64,000 nt of DNA, taken from Boothiomyces macroporosus. Lineage: Eukaryota > Chytridiomycota > Chytridiomycetes > Rhizophydiales > Terramycetaceae. Under the pieces are notes generated by a model. It did no database searches. It worked only from the letters and a program-made list of their open reading frames with translations, and was not told the DNA's origin. A program made the translations under genes and the position numbers. The stretch is from NCBI GenBank assembly GCA_027604185.1, contig JADGKB010000001.1, positions 310,001 to 374,000 of the forward strand. The letters are read 5' to 3'. Shown here in pieces: positions 54,071-64,000 of this stretch (positions within the stretch are counted from its first letter, which is position 1; the number at the start of each line of letters is the position of its first letter).

Positions 54071-55098
54071 ATGCAAGCACAAGACTGGACTCTGGTGCTA
54101 TACCTATCGTCGCTACTAGGGATACTAGGTTCTTTTTGGATATTGCAAGAGAAAAGGCTTCCTCAGAACGTATTCAAAACCTTGATTCATACTCTTGCAA
54201 TAGTTGACGCAATGGTTGCTGGTATAATGCAGTTAATATAGTGGCACTAGCAGTATTTGGATATCTCTTTACAGCATTACATGATGAAATTTCTAGTCAG
54301 GATGCATCCATTCAACCAATTATCAGTGTGTTACTTGTCGCTGTTGTGTTTCTAGCTTATTTATATTATTTCGTTGGATTCTGTATCGCTTTTATTCCAG
54401 TTTATATTATAGTATTTAAGGGAACAGTAAATGCTCTCAACAGACTACCACTAGTTTCCATATGCTTGGTTGGAGCAGTATCCTGGACAGTTATAATTGC
54501 AATTGGATTATTCAGTTCTAATTATGTCAGAGTTGTTAGTGGACTTGTATTTCTATTTGCCATGTTTGCGCTAATGTGGATATGTTTTTATATTTGTTGG
54601 AAAGAGTTGAATGCAGATAAAACCCAGAGAAAGAATGTCCAAACTTTACAGAATTTCAACGAACGAGAGTTTTATTCTAAACAAGCCAGTGTCAAGATGA
54701 CTAGATTCACTGGAAGTTTTGCTCTGATTCAATTAACTTTAATCTTGCCTGCATTATTGTTGGGTGTATTAATGTTATTGAACATTGCGATATTTCAAGG
54801 TGATAATGGAACGATATCTGAAATTATATCAATCAGTATACTAGCTATCCTTGTGTCATTTTCAGCTAGTGGGCTCTTTCATTCATTAGCTGTCAAGTTT
54901 AGTTTGTTTTACAAGTACAGGAAATGGAAGTTCTTACAGCAAAGGCAGCAATTACCCAGAGCTTTACCAAAACATAAATTGGCTACTACTACTTTTAAAG
55001 AGGCGGATTTACCACATAGACCAGATATGGTGCATCTATTTACAGGACAGCGGCCGACTTTGATACAGCCAGATACCATTGAATTAATAAAAGGATAA
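54071..55098 (+). CDS. Seven-TM receptor-like membrane protein, paralogue 3 of 3
   Basis: 335 residues, one 20-nt intron (54222-54241), again at the same place. The ATG at 54071 gives MQAQDWTLVLYLSSLLGILGSFW, collinear with the other two. Conserved features: LYYFVGFCIAFIPVYIIVFKGTVNALN, WKELNADKTQRKNVQTLQ, REFYSKQASVKMTRFTGSFAL, and MVHLFTGQRPTLIQPDTIELIKG. The third copy has a longer Gln/Leu-rich segment before the tail. The three genes arose by tandem duplication after intron gain (inference from shared intron site). Confidence 0.7.
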
Positions 55099-55457
55099 AT
55101 GGTGTTGTGGTCCACTTTTTGATGCTGTAAGGTTTACGAAAACAGGAGTCAAATAACTTGTATTAATTAGTGGTTTTCGAGTTTATGGTCACTCCAAGGT
55201 TATATGCCAATTTTTGAACATCAAAGTGAAACTTGTTCCAACGTTGGATTTCAACCTTCACTTTTAACTTGTTCTATGGCAATCCTTGCATTTTCCCCAC
55301 GTTACCAATGAATTGTTTGAGGAGGGACGCTTGAAAGTTCCAATCTTTTGATAAACCTGCTACACGCTCATGTACCTTTTCAAGGTAACCACTTGGGCTG
55401 TTGTCGTTTGAACAGCTTGCTCAAGTTTGTCTACACTGTATTCAAGATATTTGGTCA
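55099..55457. other. Spacer upstream of the lipase gene
   Basis: About 359 nt, mostly AT-rich. The lipase frame is open from 55401 without an ATG before 55458. I see no other coding-like stretch, RNA gene or repeat. Confidence 0.4.
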
Positions 55458-57380
55458 ATGAAATTATTTTTCGCCTCTTTTTCATTATTGCTCTCTTGTG
55501 TTCTAATTGACCCATTTTTTGAATGTTGTATCATCGTGTCAAAGTGTTGGGTCTCCGCCCGCAAAAGTATCACCTTTGCAATGAAAAAATCAACAACAGT
55601 AAAGAAAAGAAACTCTTCAAAAACCTATCATACTGGCGTCAATAGAACTCAATACTTAATATCCTACTCTTACTACATTGTCAAAATCCCAATTCTAGTA
55701 ATTTTTTTCTAAGCTAGATATACGCTGCTGTTAATATCCTTCGCACCTTGCTTATATACTCTGTGGCTAGAGTAGTGGTAAAGATATTTGAATATATTTC
55801 AGATTCGACTTCCAAAAGCAGTGATTTGAAGCAGCGGATGAGTAAAGCTAACAGTTATAGCGAATGGACAGATTATGCTGTCGAATTGGATCAAATGCTG
55901 GAGCTGGATGTGTGGAAAACTTCAAATACACCAGAAACAATATTTGACGAACCGCTACTAATTAAAATCACCAATAGAATGCACAGATTTCAGGTTTCAA
56001 AGGCTACCAATCAATTGTGTGACATATTGGAGTACAGCGCTTGCAAGAATGACTTGGCAGGTGTAGAACATGAAGCCCTTTACTCTCGGTGTTATTTTGG
56101 GACTAAAGACACTGTCAACGAGTATGTCACACAGGTCTTGGATTCTTTAAACTATCTTGATGGATGCAAGGATCTTGACACTCTACAAAAGTCTGTTTTG
56201 TTTAAAAGATTATCCATGTCGTACGGTAGAACGGCTCTGTGTTTATCAGGTGGTGCTACACTTGGCTATTTTCATCTTGGAGTGCTGAAATCATTATGGG
56301 AACAAAAACTACTACCGGATATAATTAGCGGAACTAGTGCTGGTTCGATGATGGCAGCAATGGTTTGCTGTAGAACAGACGAAGAGTTAAAGAGAGATAT
56401 CTTTGTTCCTGAGCTAGCAAAGAGGATCAACTGCTGCAAGCTTAGTATTTATGTAAATTATATTGATATTAGGAACGACTCAATAATTTCATGAAGTATC
56501 ATACCTTGTTTACTGCAGAACATTTTAGAGAAGCAGCTCGTTGGTTTTGCAAAGAGGATATGACTTTTTTGGAGGCATACAAGCTTACAGGAAAGATTTT
56601 GAATATTACTGTAATGTCAAACGAGCCACATTCAAAATTAAAGGTTTGTTTAACTAATATAGTTGCTCAACTACATCAACACTCCCCACATAACGATTGC
56701 ATCGGCCACAGTTGCTTCTTCAGCAGTTCCGGGTGTCCTTCCACCATGTGAATTATTTAGAAAGACTGCTGACGGTAAAATTGTACCGTATAGAGATGAT
56801 GGAAAGCTGTGGAGAGATGGTAGTATGAAAAGTGATATTCCTGAAAAGGAGCTCCAGCAGCAATTTAGAGTACGGCACATAATAGTATCTCAAGTCAATC
56901 CACATGTATTTCTATTCTTTTTCCATGCCAAAGGATCAGCAGGAGCACCACCATCCCATCGAGATGGAAAAGGATGGTAAGCAAAATTAATATAGGCGCG
57001 GAGGTTACATTGCATCCTCAATAGTAAAATACCACAAGTTGGAACTGCTAAAATGGGTGACATTCATTAGAGATGCCGACTTGTTTCCGTACTTTTTCGA
57101 CGCTGATTTTTCAAATTTATGGGTTCAAGGATTTGAAGGAAACACTACGATTACAATGGATACGCCGTCATTCAACAACCTGTTTAATTTGATTTACGAT
57201 CCGGATGTCAATACTCTTCGTGATTATATGAAGAGAGGCGAACGACAAACGTGGCCTAAGCTTGTAATGATTAGAAATCGGCTGTCGATAGAGGAGACTA
57301 TTATCCGACTATTGAAAAAGTATAATCCCAAAAAAGACATTAATATCGTCGATTCCCAGGAAAACTTGATTGATATTTAA
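55458..57380 (+). CDS. Patatin-domain lipase (TGL3/4/5, SDP1 type)
   Basis: Up to 614 residues with four introns (55698-55717, 56453-56472, 56644-56662, 56977-56995). Triacylglycerol lipase or acyltransferase family of lipid droplets. Landmarks: DUF3336 region (MSKANSYSEWTDYAVELDQML), oxyanion loop CLSGGATLGYFHLGVL, nucleophile GTSAGS (about residue 284), NTPHITIASATVASSAVPGVLPP, catalytic Asp in WRDGSMKSDIP, and the C-terminal LLKWVTFIRDADLFPYF with TWP..IRNRLSIEE. An ATG at 55581 is an alternative start. One donor is GTTTGT instead of GTA. Confidence 0.85.
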
Positions 57381-57398
57381 AACTATTATGCTTATATA

Positions 57399-58870
57399 TT
57401 ATAAATTTGATCCAGGACTTTTTGAGAATTTCGTTTTGTCTGTCATATGATCAAACTCTAGTTTTCTAATTTGGTGGGTTCCAATTGATGACATTACACT
57501 CGACAAGCGCTTTAGGGTAGAGTCTATTGGGTTTTGACCGAATTCGTCCTCTGGTGGATATAAGGAATTCCTTCTAGGAGTTCTTCTTGGAGATGAATTG
57601 GTGATTGATGGTGCAGCAGCACTGTGGGATCTAAGAGAGTTGGGTAGCAGAGGTGTATCTTCAATATGTATAGCTTGTGAAGGATTATTCAAATTGAATA
57701 AATCTCCCGTAGGAACACTGGTGGCTTGAGCACTGGCATTTGTGGGAGAGTTCCAGCTTGATGGAGGATTCCACAGAGCGTTATTTTCCCTATTCCATTC
57801 ATTATAAGCAGCCCAATCCTGTGAGGCAGTTTGGTGATGTTCAACATCTGGTATGGCTGAATACTGGTCCTCTGATTTCGATGTTATCAGGAATACGCCC
57901 ATAAACATTGATACTACCCCAAGCAATGCTATAGGGTTGGTTCTGGATAAATCGTGGTACATTATCGACGATCCAATAATGCTTGAGGTTGTGAATAAAA
58001 CAAAATTGGTCGGTATCACTTGCGTAGAGTCAAAAGATGACAATGCCTTGTTCAGAAAGTGGATTTGGGACTAAGTTTAATCAATTCGTACCACGGCAGT
58101 GCTTGCAAGCACAAATAGCATCAAATACGACACCCAATGAGTAAACATATTGTAAAATTCAAGGTTCAACAAGCTAGAAACAGCCTTGATTGACAATACG
58201 GTATATCCGCCTAATGTAAGCTTTAAAATACCCATGATGGATGCAATCAAAAGATCAATAAAGATAAACTGCTTTCCGGCCTCTGTATTTGATAGCTTTA
58301 CTAGGAATACGAACAGGCCCATGGTGACAATAACATAGACTACAAATGAAAGTTGAAATAGTGCATTTACAATGTCTTCCGGCGAAAGAGAAGGTTCTGA
58401 AGTGCTAGTACTAACCTATTCATTATCTATAGAGTACTGCCAAGATAACCAATGTTCCAGCAATTGACAACCCAATACCAATCATATCTCTGATCCTGAA
58501 CCTTTCCCCAAGAAATAAAGGCGCAATTATTGCATTGCTAATCTACATTAATCCAAGCCGTACTAAAGCGACGGTTCCAAGTGGAGCAACAAGAACAGCT
58601 GGTGCAAAACCATAAGCTGCAAAGTTACCAAGCTCCCCCAAAGTCATGATAGCCATTCCTAGCCACCACAACTTCACCTTTAAATATGCTTTCGAGTCTG
58701 GTTCTGCACCTTCCCTTGCGGATCTTTGCAACAGAACATTATGCACCTGCTTCTGGATGTTCAGTGCTAAAGATATAAAGATATTCCCCACTAGTATTAA
58801 GGGATTTTATACCAATCGCTACACCTACGCCTATAATGCTGGCAGATATTCGTTCTTCGTCCAGTGTCAT
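57399..58870 (-). CDS. NIPA-like magnesium transporter
   Basis: 461 residues after four introns (58791-58812, 58543-58563, 58416-58437, 58071-58091; 21-22 nt). Start [29 protein letters not shown] leads into the first membrane helix. The family signature [36 protein letters not shown] is intact; about nine hydrophobic segments in all. NIPA proteins carry Mg2+ across plasma and endosomal membranes. The C-terminal 150 residues are Ser/Asn/Pro-rich and cytosolic. Confidence 0.85.
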
Positions 58871-59023
58871 TCCAAAAGAAAAGAAAACCTGTGCCTCATG
58901 ATTTTTCCTAAAAAGTGATTTAGTCTAATTGAGCACCGGATATGCATAAAAATAAGCGGAACAGAGCCATTTAGGAATATTGATTAATTGGAATCTCCAA
59001 AGTCGCGTTTAACTAATATAAAC

Positions 59024-59725
59024 ATGCCTCCAAAGAAACCTAAAAAGTCGAAAACTGCCCCTGAAGCAGGTAAGAATAAATCTAACGAATCAGTCGATGC
59101 TGCAGAGCTTGCGCTCCAAGAAAATTATACGAAATGCCTGGTGGAGAAGGAATCTCTTCAACATGAGCTTGGTTCGTGTTGCTAACCTTTAGAGCACAAG
59201 AATGAAATCAACGCCCGATTGAGACAGACTATTCAGGATCAAAAACTCCGGATCGAGCATTTGGAAACCATTTTGGAAATGCGAACTCAAGACAGACTGG
59301 ATTTGACGTCAGACATGTCCAGACAGTACAAAACAATGCAGAGCGAACTGATTTCAGAGGTAAACCGACTAGAAACTGCTTCATTTGAGCTCCATACGAA
59401 GCTAGAAATGATCCAAACTGCCTTCACTGAAGCGAAAAAGAGCCATGCTGATGAGTTGGCTACAAAGGAAGCACAGTTGGAAGAACAAAACTTGAAAATG
59501 GCTTACATGACAGCTGAATTTGAGAATATGCTTAAAGTAAATTGGGGCTGATTAAAGGAAACGCTCAACAAGATTACCCACAAGTTGGAAAATGTTTCAA
59601 CAAGATGGAAAGAGAATGATCAGGTAGTATTATCTGAAGCAAATTGCCGCAGGCTAGAAGATTTCCAATTGACTAGACTGGTACTGTATTGTTTATTGTA
59701 GGCATTGGGTAAGATTGAACATTAG
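59024..59725 (+). CDS. DRC12: Dynein regulatory complex subunit 12-like (CCDC153)
   Basis: 212 residues with three 21-nt introns (59172-59192, 59537-59557, 59681-59701). Begins MPPKKPKKSKTAPEAGKNKS, the Lys/Pro-rich leader typical of DRC12/CCDC153, followed by a continuous coiled coil (TKCLVEKESLQHELEHKNEINARLRQT, LELEAASFELHTKLEMI-like region). DRC12 is part of the nexin-dynein regulatory complex of motile axonemes. The stop TAG (59723-59725) overlaps the stop of the convergent TFIIIC gene. Confidence 0.7.
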
Positions 59726-61621
59726 CTCAAGTCTAACTTTGATTTGGTAAATGGCGATTGGCAATATAAGCACTTTGCTGTTGGTAATATTAAATTTAAT
59801 GTTGAGTTTTGAAGATTTCTTAATTTGGCAGGGCAAGTGCTGCAGGCAAAGTTATCTGGGAAATCTATAGTGGTTTTGGTTACTGAGCATCTTGAAAAAT
59901 AATGTCCATTTACACACTGAGCGTCATTGTAGACAGAGAACGGAATCGATCCGCCGCAAATGGCACACTTGTCATCTGTTGGTCGAGAGTTGATGGTAAT
60001 ATTTGGAACGTGCTTTTGAAGCTTCTTGATCATTGTTTTGTCTTCACACTGAGCAACCATGTTTTCCAGTATTTTGTAATCAAAGTCTATCAGTTTAGAA
60101 ATGAAAAACCTTGTAAATCTATTGCTTCAATTTTAAATTTCTGAAGCAGCTTTTCCAAAATACTCGAGGCTGCTACTTTACTTGCTTTGACTTCTATATT
60201 TGAAAGCAATGCCCTGTACTGCTCGCTCATTAACGTATTTTCCCAAACTTTTTCAGAGGCATTGAGGAAATAATAAGTCAGATTGAGAATTTGGGGTTCA
60301 TCCTTTGATTCACTTTGTTTAATATGAAAATACCAGCTCGATAATAGAGTTACAACACTATCTATGATATTTATATCAAGATTCTCCCTCTTTTCTGGAC
60401 AAAAGAATAGATCATACAGTAATTTTGCAGGAATCAGGCTTTGTTTCTTTAAATTTCCATGCTGAATATCATTTCGCAAAAGATCAATCATTGGATAAAT
60501 GGAGGGGAATGTATACTCGGATCGGTGGACCACAATCTTACTTTCTGTCCTATTTGCGTTTGAAAATGGTTCAAATTGTTCAAACACAATAAAATCCAAC
60601 AAGTTGTGCTGAGAACTAACAATACCATCTATGCAGAATTCTTCATAGCCTCCTTCCGAGCCTGCATCACTCGTATCATCTGCTCCGGTATCGACACTGG
60701 ATGATAAATGCGATCTAAGAGAATTTGTTTCTTCCATGACATTTATTATTGCTGAATGGTGCAAGTCAATCTCCAAATTGTAGAGCTCAGCATCTGCAGT
60801 GTATACTCTTAGCGTATGGTAATCAGCGCTCTTCTCACCCCAAACAAGTCCAACTATTGAACAGACTGGGAAAACTTTGGTAGTTCGGTTTGGTAATCCA
60901 ATTTGAGAGACAATCACAACGTTGCATTTGGCTAAAGAAACAAATACATTTTCTCCAAAATTTTTAAATTCGAATGCTGTACAGATTCTGTAATCCTTTT
61001 CTGAAACTATTTCTACCAATTCCACTTGATTCAATTTAGTGTTGTACTTCCACAAGCTAACTGCTCCTTCGCAGCTGCCAGTACCGATGTAGAGTATATC
61101 GCCAATCCTGGTTGAAGTTGAGATCCTTTAATTAGAACTATTTACATAGCTATCCAGTTTTCATGAGCATCAAAGATACACCTCGACACCAGATTTTGGG
61201 AATTCCGGTCAAACTCTAGTATCGCCGCTTTTCCAGTATCATTTCCTACAAATATGTAATTCACTCCAACGCACTCCAAGACTTTGATCTCTTTGATAAC
61301 TCCGATATCTTCCAATAAGTCATTCACTGTACACACTTCGCGTTCCAAAACTGTATCATACAGTACCAATCTTCCATACGTGGTTAATATCAGCAGATAT
61401 AAATCGCAATATGCAGTTTTCCTTATCCGCTCAAATGTCCAATTCTGAAGCGAGAGAACATCATCTTTTGGGAGCCTAGGTCGCAACTCCAATCTGATAA
61501 TATTGACCGATTTGGTATCAAGACTAGTTATATATATCAATTCTGAAGTAGGGATAGCCAGCTGATTATTTGCCGATAAAGATATCGCATTATTTGCTAT
61601 TGGTTTTCCCTTTAACCACAT
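59722..61621 (-). CDS. TFIIIC subunit with zf-TFIIIC domain (GTF3C4/sfc9-like)
   Basis: 618 residues after two introns (61126-61145, 60087-60109). Subunit of the RNA polymerase III factor TFIIIC. The first 330 residues form a divergent WD40-like propeller (YIFVGNDTGKAAILEFD, LYIGTGSCEGAVSLWKYN). The C-terminal 100 residues are the putative zinc finger: CAICGGSIPFSVYNDAQCVNGHYFSRC, then CSTC and CLYCQSP, supplying the Cys/His ligands. The gene shares three bases with the stop of DRC12. Orthology to human GTF3C4 or fission yeast sfc9 is likely. Confidence 0.8.
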
Positions 61622-61972
61622 TTTTTTTTCTAAAAAACCCTTGAGCTCTATTCAAGAGCTTTTCCTACCAAACTCTACTCTGCAATGATGAACTGGTAGT
61701 AGTCTTATACCCCAACGTAACACCAAAAGCCCTCAACCAAATTTCTCAAAGCCGAAAATGGCAGGGATAGGTTCGCTTGAGATCTGATAGCAGATCTACC
61801 CCTTACTTATAGGTCGAACCGAATCTTTAATTTCATTCAATTCCGTTATCGCAAAAAGTATTCTTCCGCCTTTAATTCTTACCCCCCGGCAGAACCACGT
61901 GATTTCTTGGACATTACGCCACTTGAATGTATGCTCCAACAGACAATTTCAGGTTTTTTCTTTTTTAATCGA
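61622..61972. other. Intergenic region between TFIIIC subunit and BET gene
   Basis: About 351 nt between divergent genes. Contains a CCACGTG-like E-box (gaaccacgtgatt, near 61896-61906) and CT-rich tracts. No coding-like stretch, tRNA arms or repeat seen. Confidence 0.4.
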
Positions 61973-63751
61973 ATGACTGTTGAGCTCAAGCAAGAGCAAG
62001 CGTAATTTTCAAAATTAATCTCAGACCTGAAATTTCAAAGAAGGAACCTGTTTTTCAACAGGAAGTTAAAGAGGAAGAGATATCTCAAGTAACTGAATCA
62101 TATACCCAACAAGAGGAAGAACAGGCAAACGATCTGTTAATATTAGACTGTAGATCAACAGGAGCAACCAGAGCAAGATCCTTTATTGATCAAAGAGCAA
62201 CTTAAATGGATTGGGACGATGATCAAGAACATGAAGCGACGCAAGGGATCCCACATCTTTCATAACCCGGTGGATCCTGTTGCTCTTAATATTCCGACAT
62301 ATTTCGATGTTATCAAGAACCCAATGGATATTTCAACAATCGAAAAGAAACTCTCAACTTACAACAGTGCCAAGGAGTGTTTTGATGATTTTGAATTAAT
62401 GTTCAATAACTGCTATACCTTTAACGGCCAGAGCTCAGCTGTTGGAATCATGTCCATGGAATTACAGAAATGGTTCGAGAAAGAATGGGAAAAACTTCCA
62501 AAGAGTTTGGAACAAGTGGAAGCCAAGAAGAAGCGCAAGTCAGATATTGGACTGGTAAGTACTTTATGCCGTAAATGAGCATTACGTATTGTAATTCTGA
62601 TCTACGCGACCAAAGAACCCGCTAATCACAGGGGTTAAGAGAAGTTCCTACTGACACTCGTCCAAGAAGAGAAGCAGCTCATGAGGACGGAAAGAAAAGG
62701 CTATTATCAAAGAAATCACTCCTCGACATGAAATTTTGTAATCATATACACCGCGAGGTTACACGCAAACAATATAATCATTTCGTTTGGCCATTTTTGA
62801 CACCAGTTGATCCGGAAGCTATGGGGATCCCACAGTATCGTACAATTGTTACACATCCTATGGATCTATCAACAATCAAAAAGAAGCTGGATTCTTCCGA
62901 GTACTTGTCTGCCGAAGACTATGAAGAAGATTTCCGTCTAATGCTCAATAACTGTTTTGCATTTAACGCTGTTGGAACGGAGGTATATAACTACGGAAAG
63001 CAACTGGAATCACTGTTTAATTTAAAATGGGCCGAAAAGACAACCTTCTTACTGCAACACGGTGAATCAAAAGTCAGAAAGATGTCTGGGCTTGACGAGA
63101 CTTCTGATGAAGATGACGATGGTGCATTTGATTTAACACTAGATGAGGATGCAAGACATATCCAGATGTTGAAATCTCAGTTAGTACTCTTAAATCAGCA
63201 ATTGCAAATGCTCACAGAAAAACGTGCCAAAAAGAAGAAGAGAAAGTCCATCAGCGGACCCGCTGGAGTTGGTTCCGGGGTTGCAGCACCTGGTCTTGCA
63301 TCTGTAAAGAAAAAGTCCAAATCTAAATCTGGGGATAAGAAGAGCAACAAAAAGAAGAGGCCACACAACGACACCGATGATGAAAAAATGCCAGAAACCG
63401 ATATTACTTATGAACAAAAGCGAGAACTCTCGGATAATATTAATATTTTACCACCAGAAAAGCTACCACAAGTGTTTGAAATTATTAAAGAAAACACTCA
63501 ACTGCAGGTAGTTTGTTGCTTATTCTAGGCTGCTGAAGATGAAGAGATCGAGTTGGATATTGATTCATTAGACAAAGCCGTCTTGTGGAAACTCTATCTT
63601 TTTGTGAAGAAGCATACTCGCCCACCAAAGAAGGCCAAATACGACGATGAAAATGGCACAGCAACAGGCGCAGGTATTTTTTTCATTAACGCAAGCTGCC
63701 TCCAGTTCTTCTGAATCGGATGATGATGATTCAGGTAGTGCTAGCGACTAG
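61973..63751 (+). CDS. BDF1: BET-family double bromodomain protein (BDF1-like)
   Basis: 537 residues. Two bromodomains bind acetyl-lysine on histones: BD1 about 55-150 (FHNPVDPVALNIPTYFDVIKNPMD, FNNCYTFNGQ with the key Asn) and BD2 about 212-310 (FLTPVDPEAMGIPQYRTIVTHPMD, LNNCFAFNAVG). A NET domain follows at about 433-510 (DITYEQKRELSDNINILPPEKL, then EIELDIDSLDKAVLWKLYLFVKK), and a Ser/Asp tail. Introns: 62002-62024, 62125-62146 (GC-AG donor), 62555-62631 (77 nt), 63508-63528, 63674-63695. Acts as chromatin reader with TFIID. Confidence 0.93.
62555..62631 (+). other. Only long simple intron in the window (77 nt)
   Basis: Donor gtaagt, branch-like gctaatcacag. Removal of 77 nt rejoins the linker between the two bromodomains in frame (DIGL to GLREVPT). 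It does not divide into clean GT...AG units without leftover bases, so it differs from the MGM101 array. The linker is not conserved, so the exact borders are less certain than elsewhere. Confidence 0.65.
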
Positions 63752-64000
63752 AATAATATGTTGATGGAGGTTATTTTATAAACTCTATAAATAGCCATGA
63801 ACCCATCAGCTTTCAATGCCAATCGTACTTTTTTTAATGTGAATCACCTACCCTGTTTTGCCCTTTTTTATTACCGATCCTAAAGAATGAAAAGCGTTTG
63901 AGAGTTTTTGGTATTAGTGGTTAAGAGTTTATAAAATATTTTAAACCCCTATATTATTCTTTTTATATTTACAGATACTAATTCTTTAGACGTGTACCAT

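Noticed and set aside
63798..63884. Short ATG-led frame MNPSAFNANRTFF after the BET gene
   Set aside because: Only 28 codons to a stop near the window edge; it could be the first exon of a gene beyond the window, but nothing supports it here.

Overview
The window is nuclear DNA of a compact, AT-rich, intron-rich eukaryote. Gene content points to an early-diverging zoosporic fungus or close relative (chytrid, Rozella or aphelid grade; I cannot place it further). An APSES/KilA-N cell-cycle transcription factor, LYS12 of the alpha-aminoadipate lysine pathway and the fission adaptor MDV1 are fungal-type. CFAP43, CFAP58, CFAP20DC, an LRRC46-like protein, DRC12 and a domain related to the ciliary protein MDH1B show a motile flagellum. 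The standard genetic code is used.

The dominant feature is intron size. I rebuilt about 95 introns by hand from frame continuity and protein conservation. Almost all are 19-25 nt (mode 20), with GT(A) donors, a CTAAC/TTAAC/TTAAT-like branch point and an AG acceptor a few bases later. Every spliced model closes to a whole number of codons. One plain intron is 77 nt (BET gene). Two sites look like back-to-back introns with no exon between: 20+20 nt in the ELMOD gene (28752-28791) and nine units of 19-21 nt in MGM101 (41601-41779). The tandem intron array is the most unusual thing here.

Layout. 0-13 kb: CFAP43; a phage-Dam-like methyltransferase; an unknown gene; a BMT6-like rRNA methyltransferase whose start codon lies 2 nt from that of a divergent APSES factor; mitochondrial-type ketoacyl-ACP synthase; CFAP58. 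13-31 kb: eS10, U2AF35, F-box/LRR, RAI1/DXO, CCDC174, COG8, LRRC46-like, PEX4-like E2, CFAP20DC, a membrane protein, PRP38, GCVT, an unknown, ELMOD, NDUFA2 and an SDR. 31-37 kb: two tandem M1 aminopeptidases. 37-48 kb: mucin-like surface protein, unknown, LYS12, MDH1B-like domain, unknown, MGM101, NAA20, CCZ1, cysteine dioxygenase, MDV1, FMC1. 48-64 kb: LtrA-like membrane protein, USP, three tandem 7TM-like paralogues, patatin lipase, NIPA transporter, DRC12, TFIIIC zinc-finger subunit and a BET protein.

Genes are packed tightly: convergent stops interlock at 18168-18171 and 59722-59725, and divergent starts lie 2-27 nt apart. Several splicing factors (U2AF35, PRP38, CCDC174) sit in the window, which fits a genome that depends on splicing very small introns. 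All functions are inferred from sequence only.
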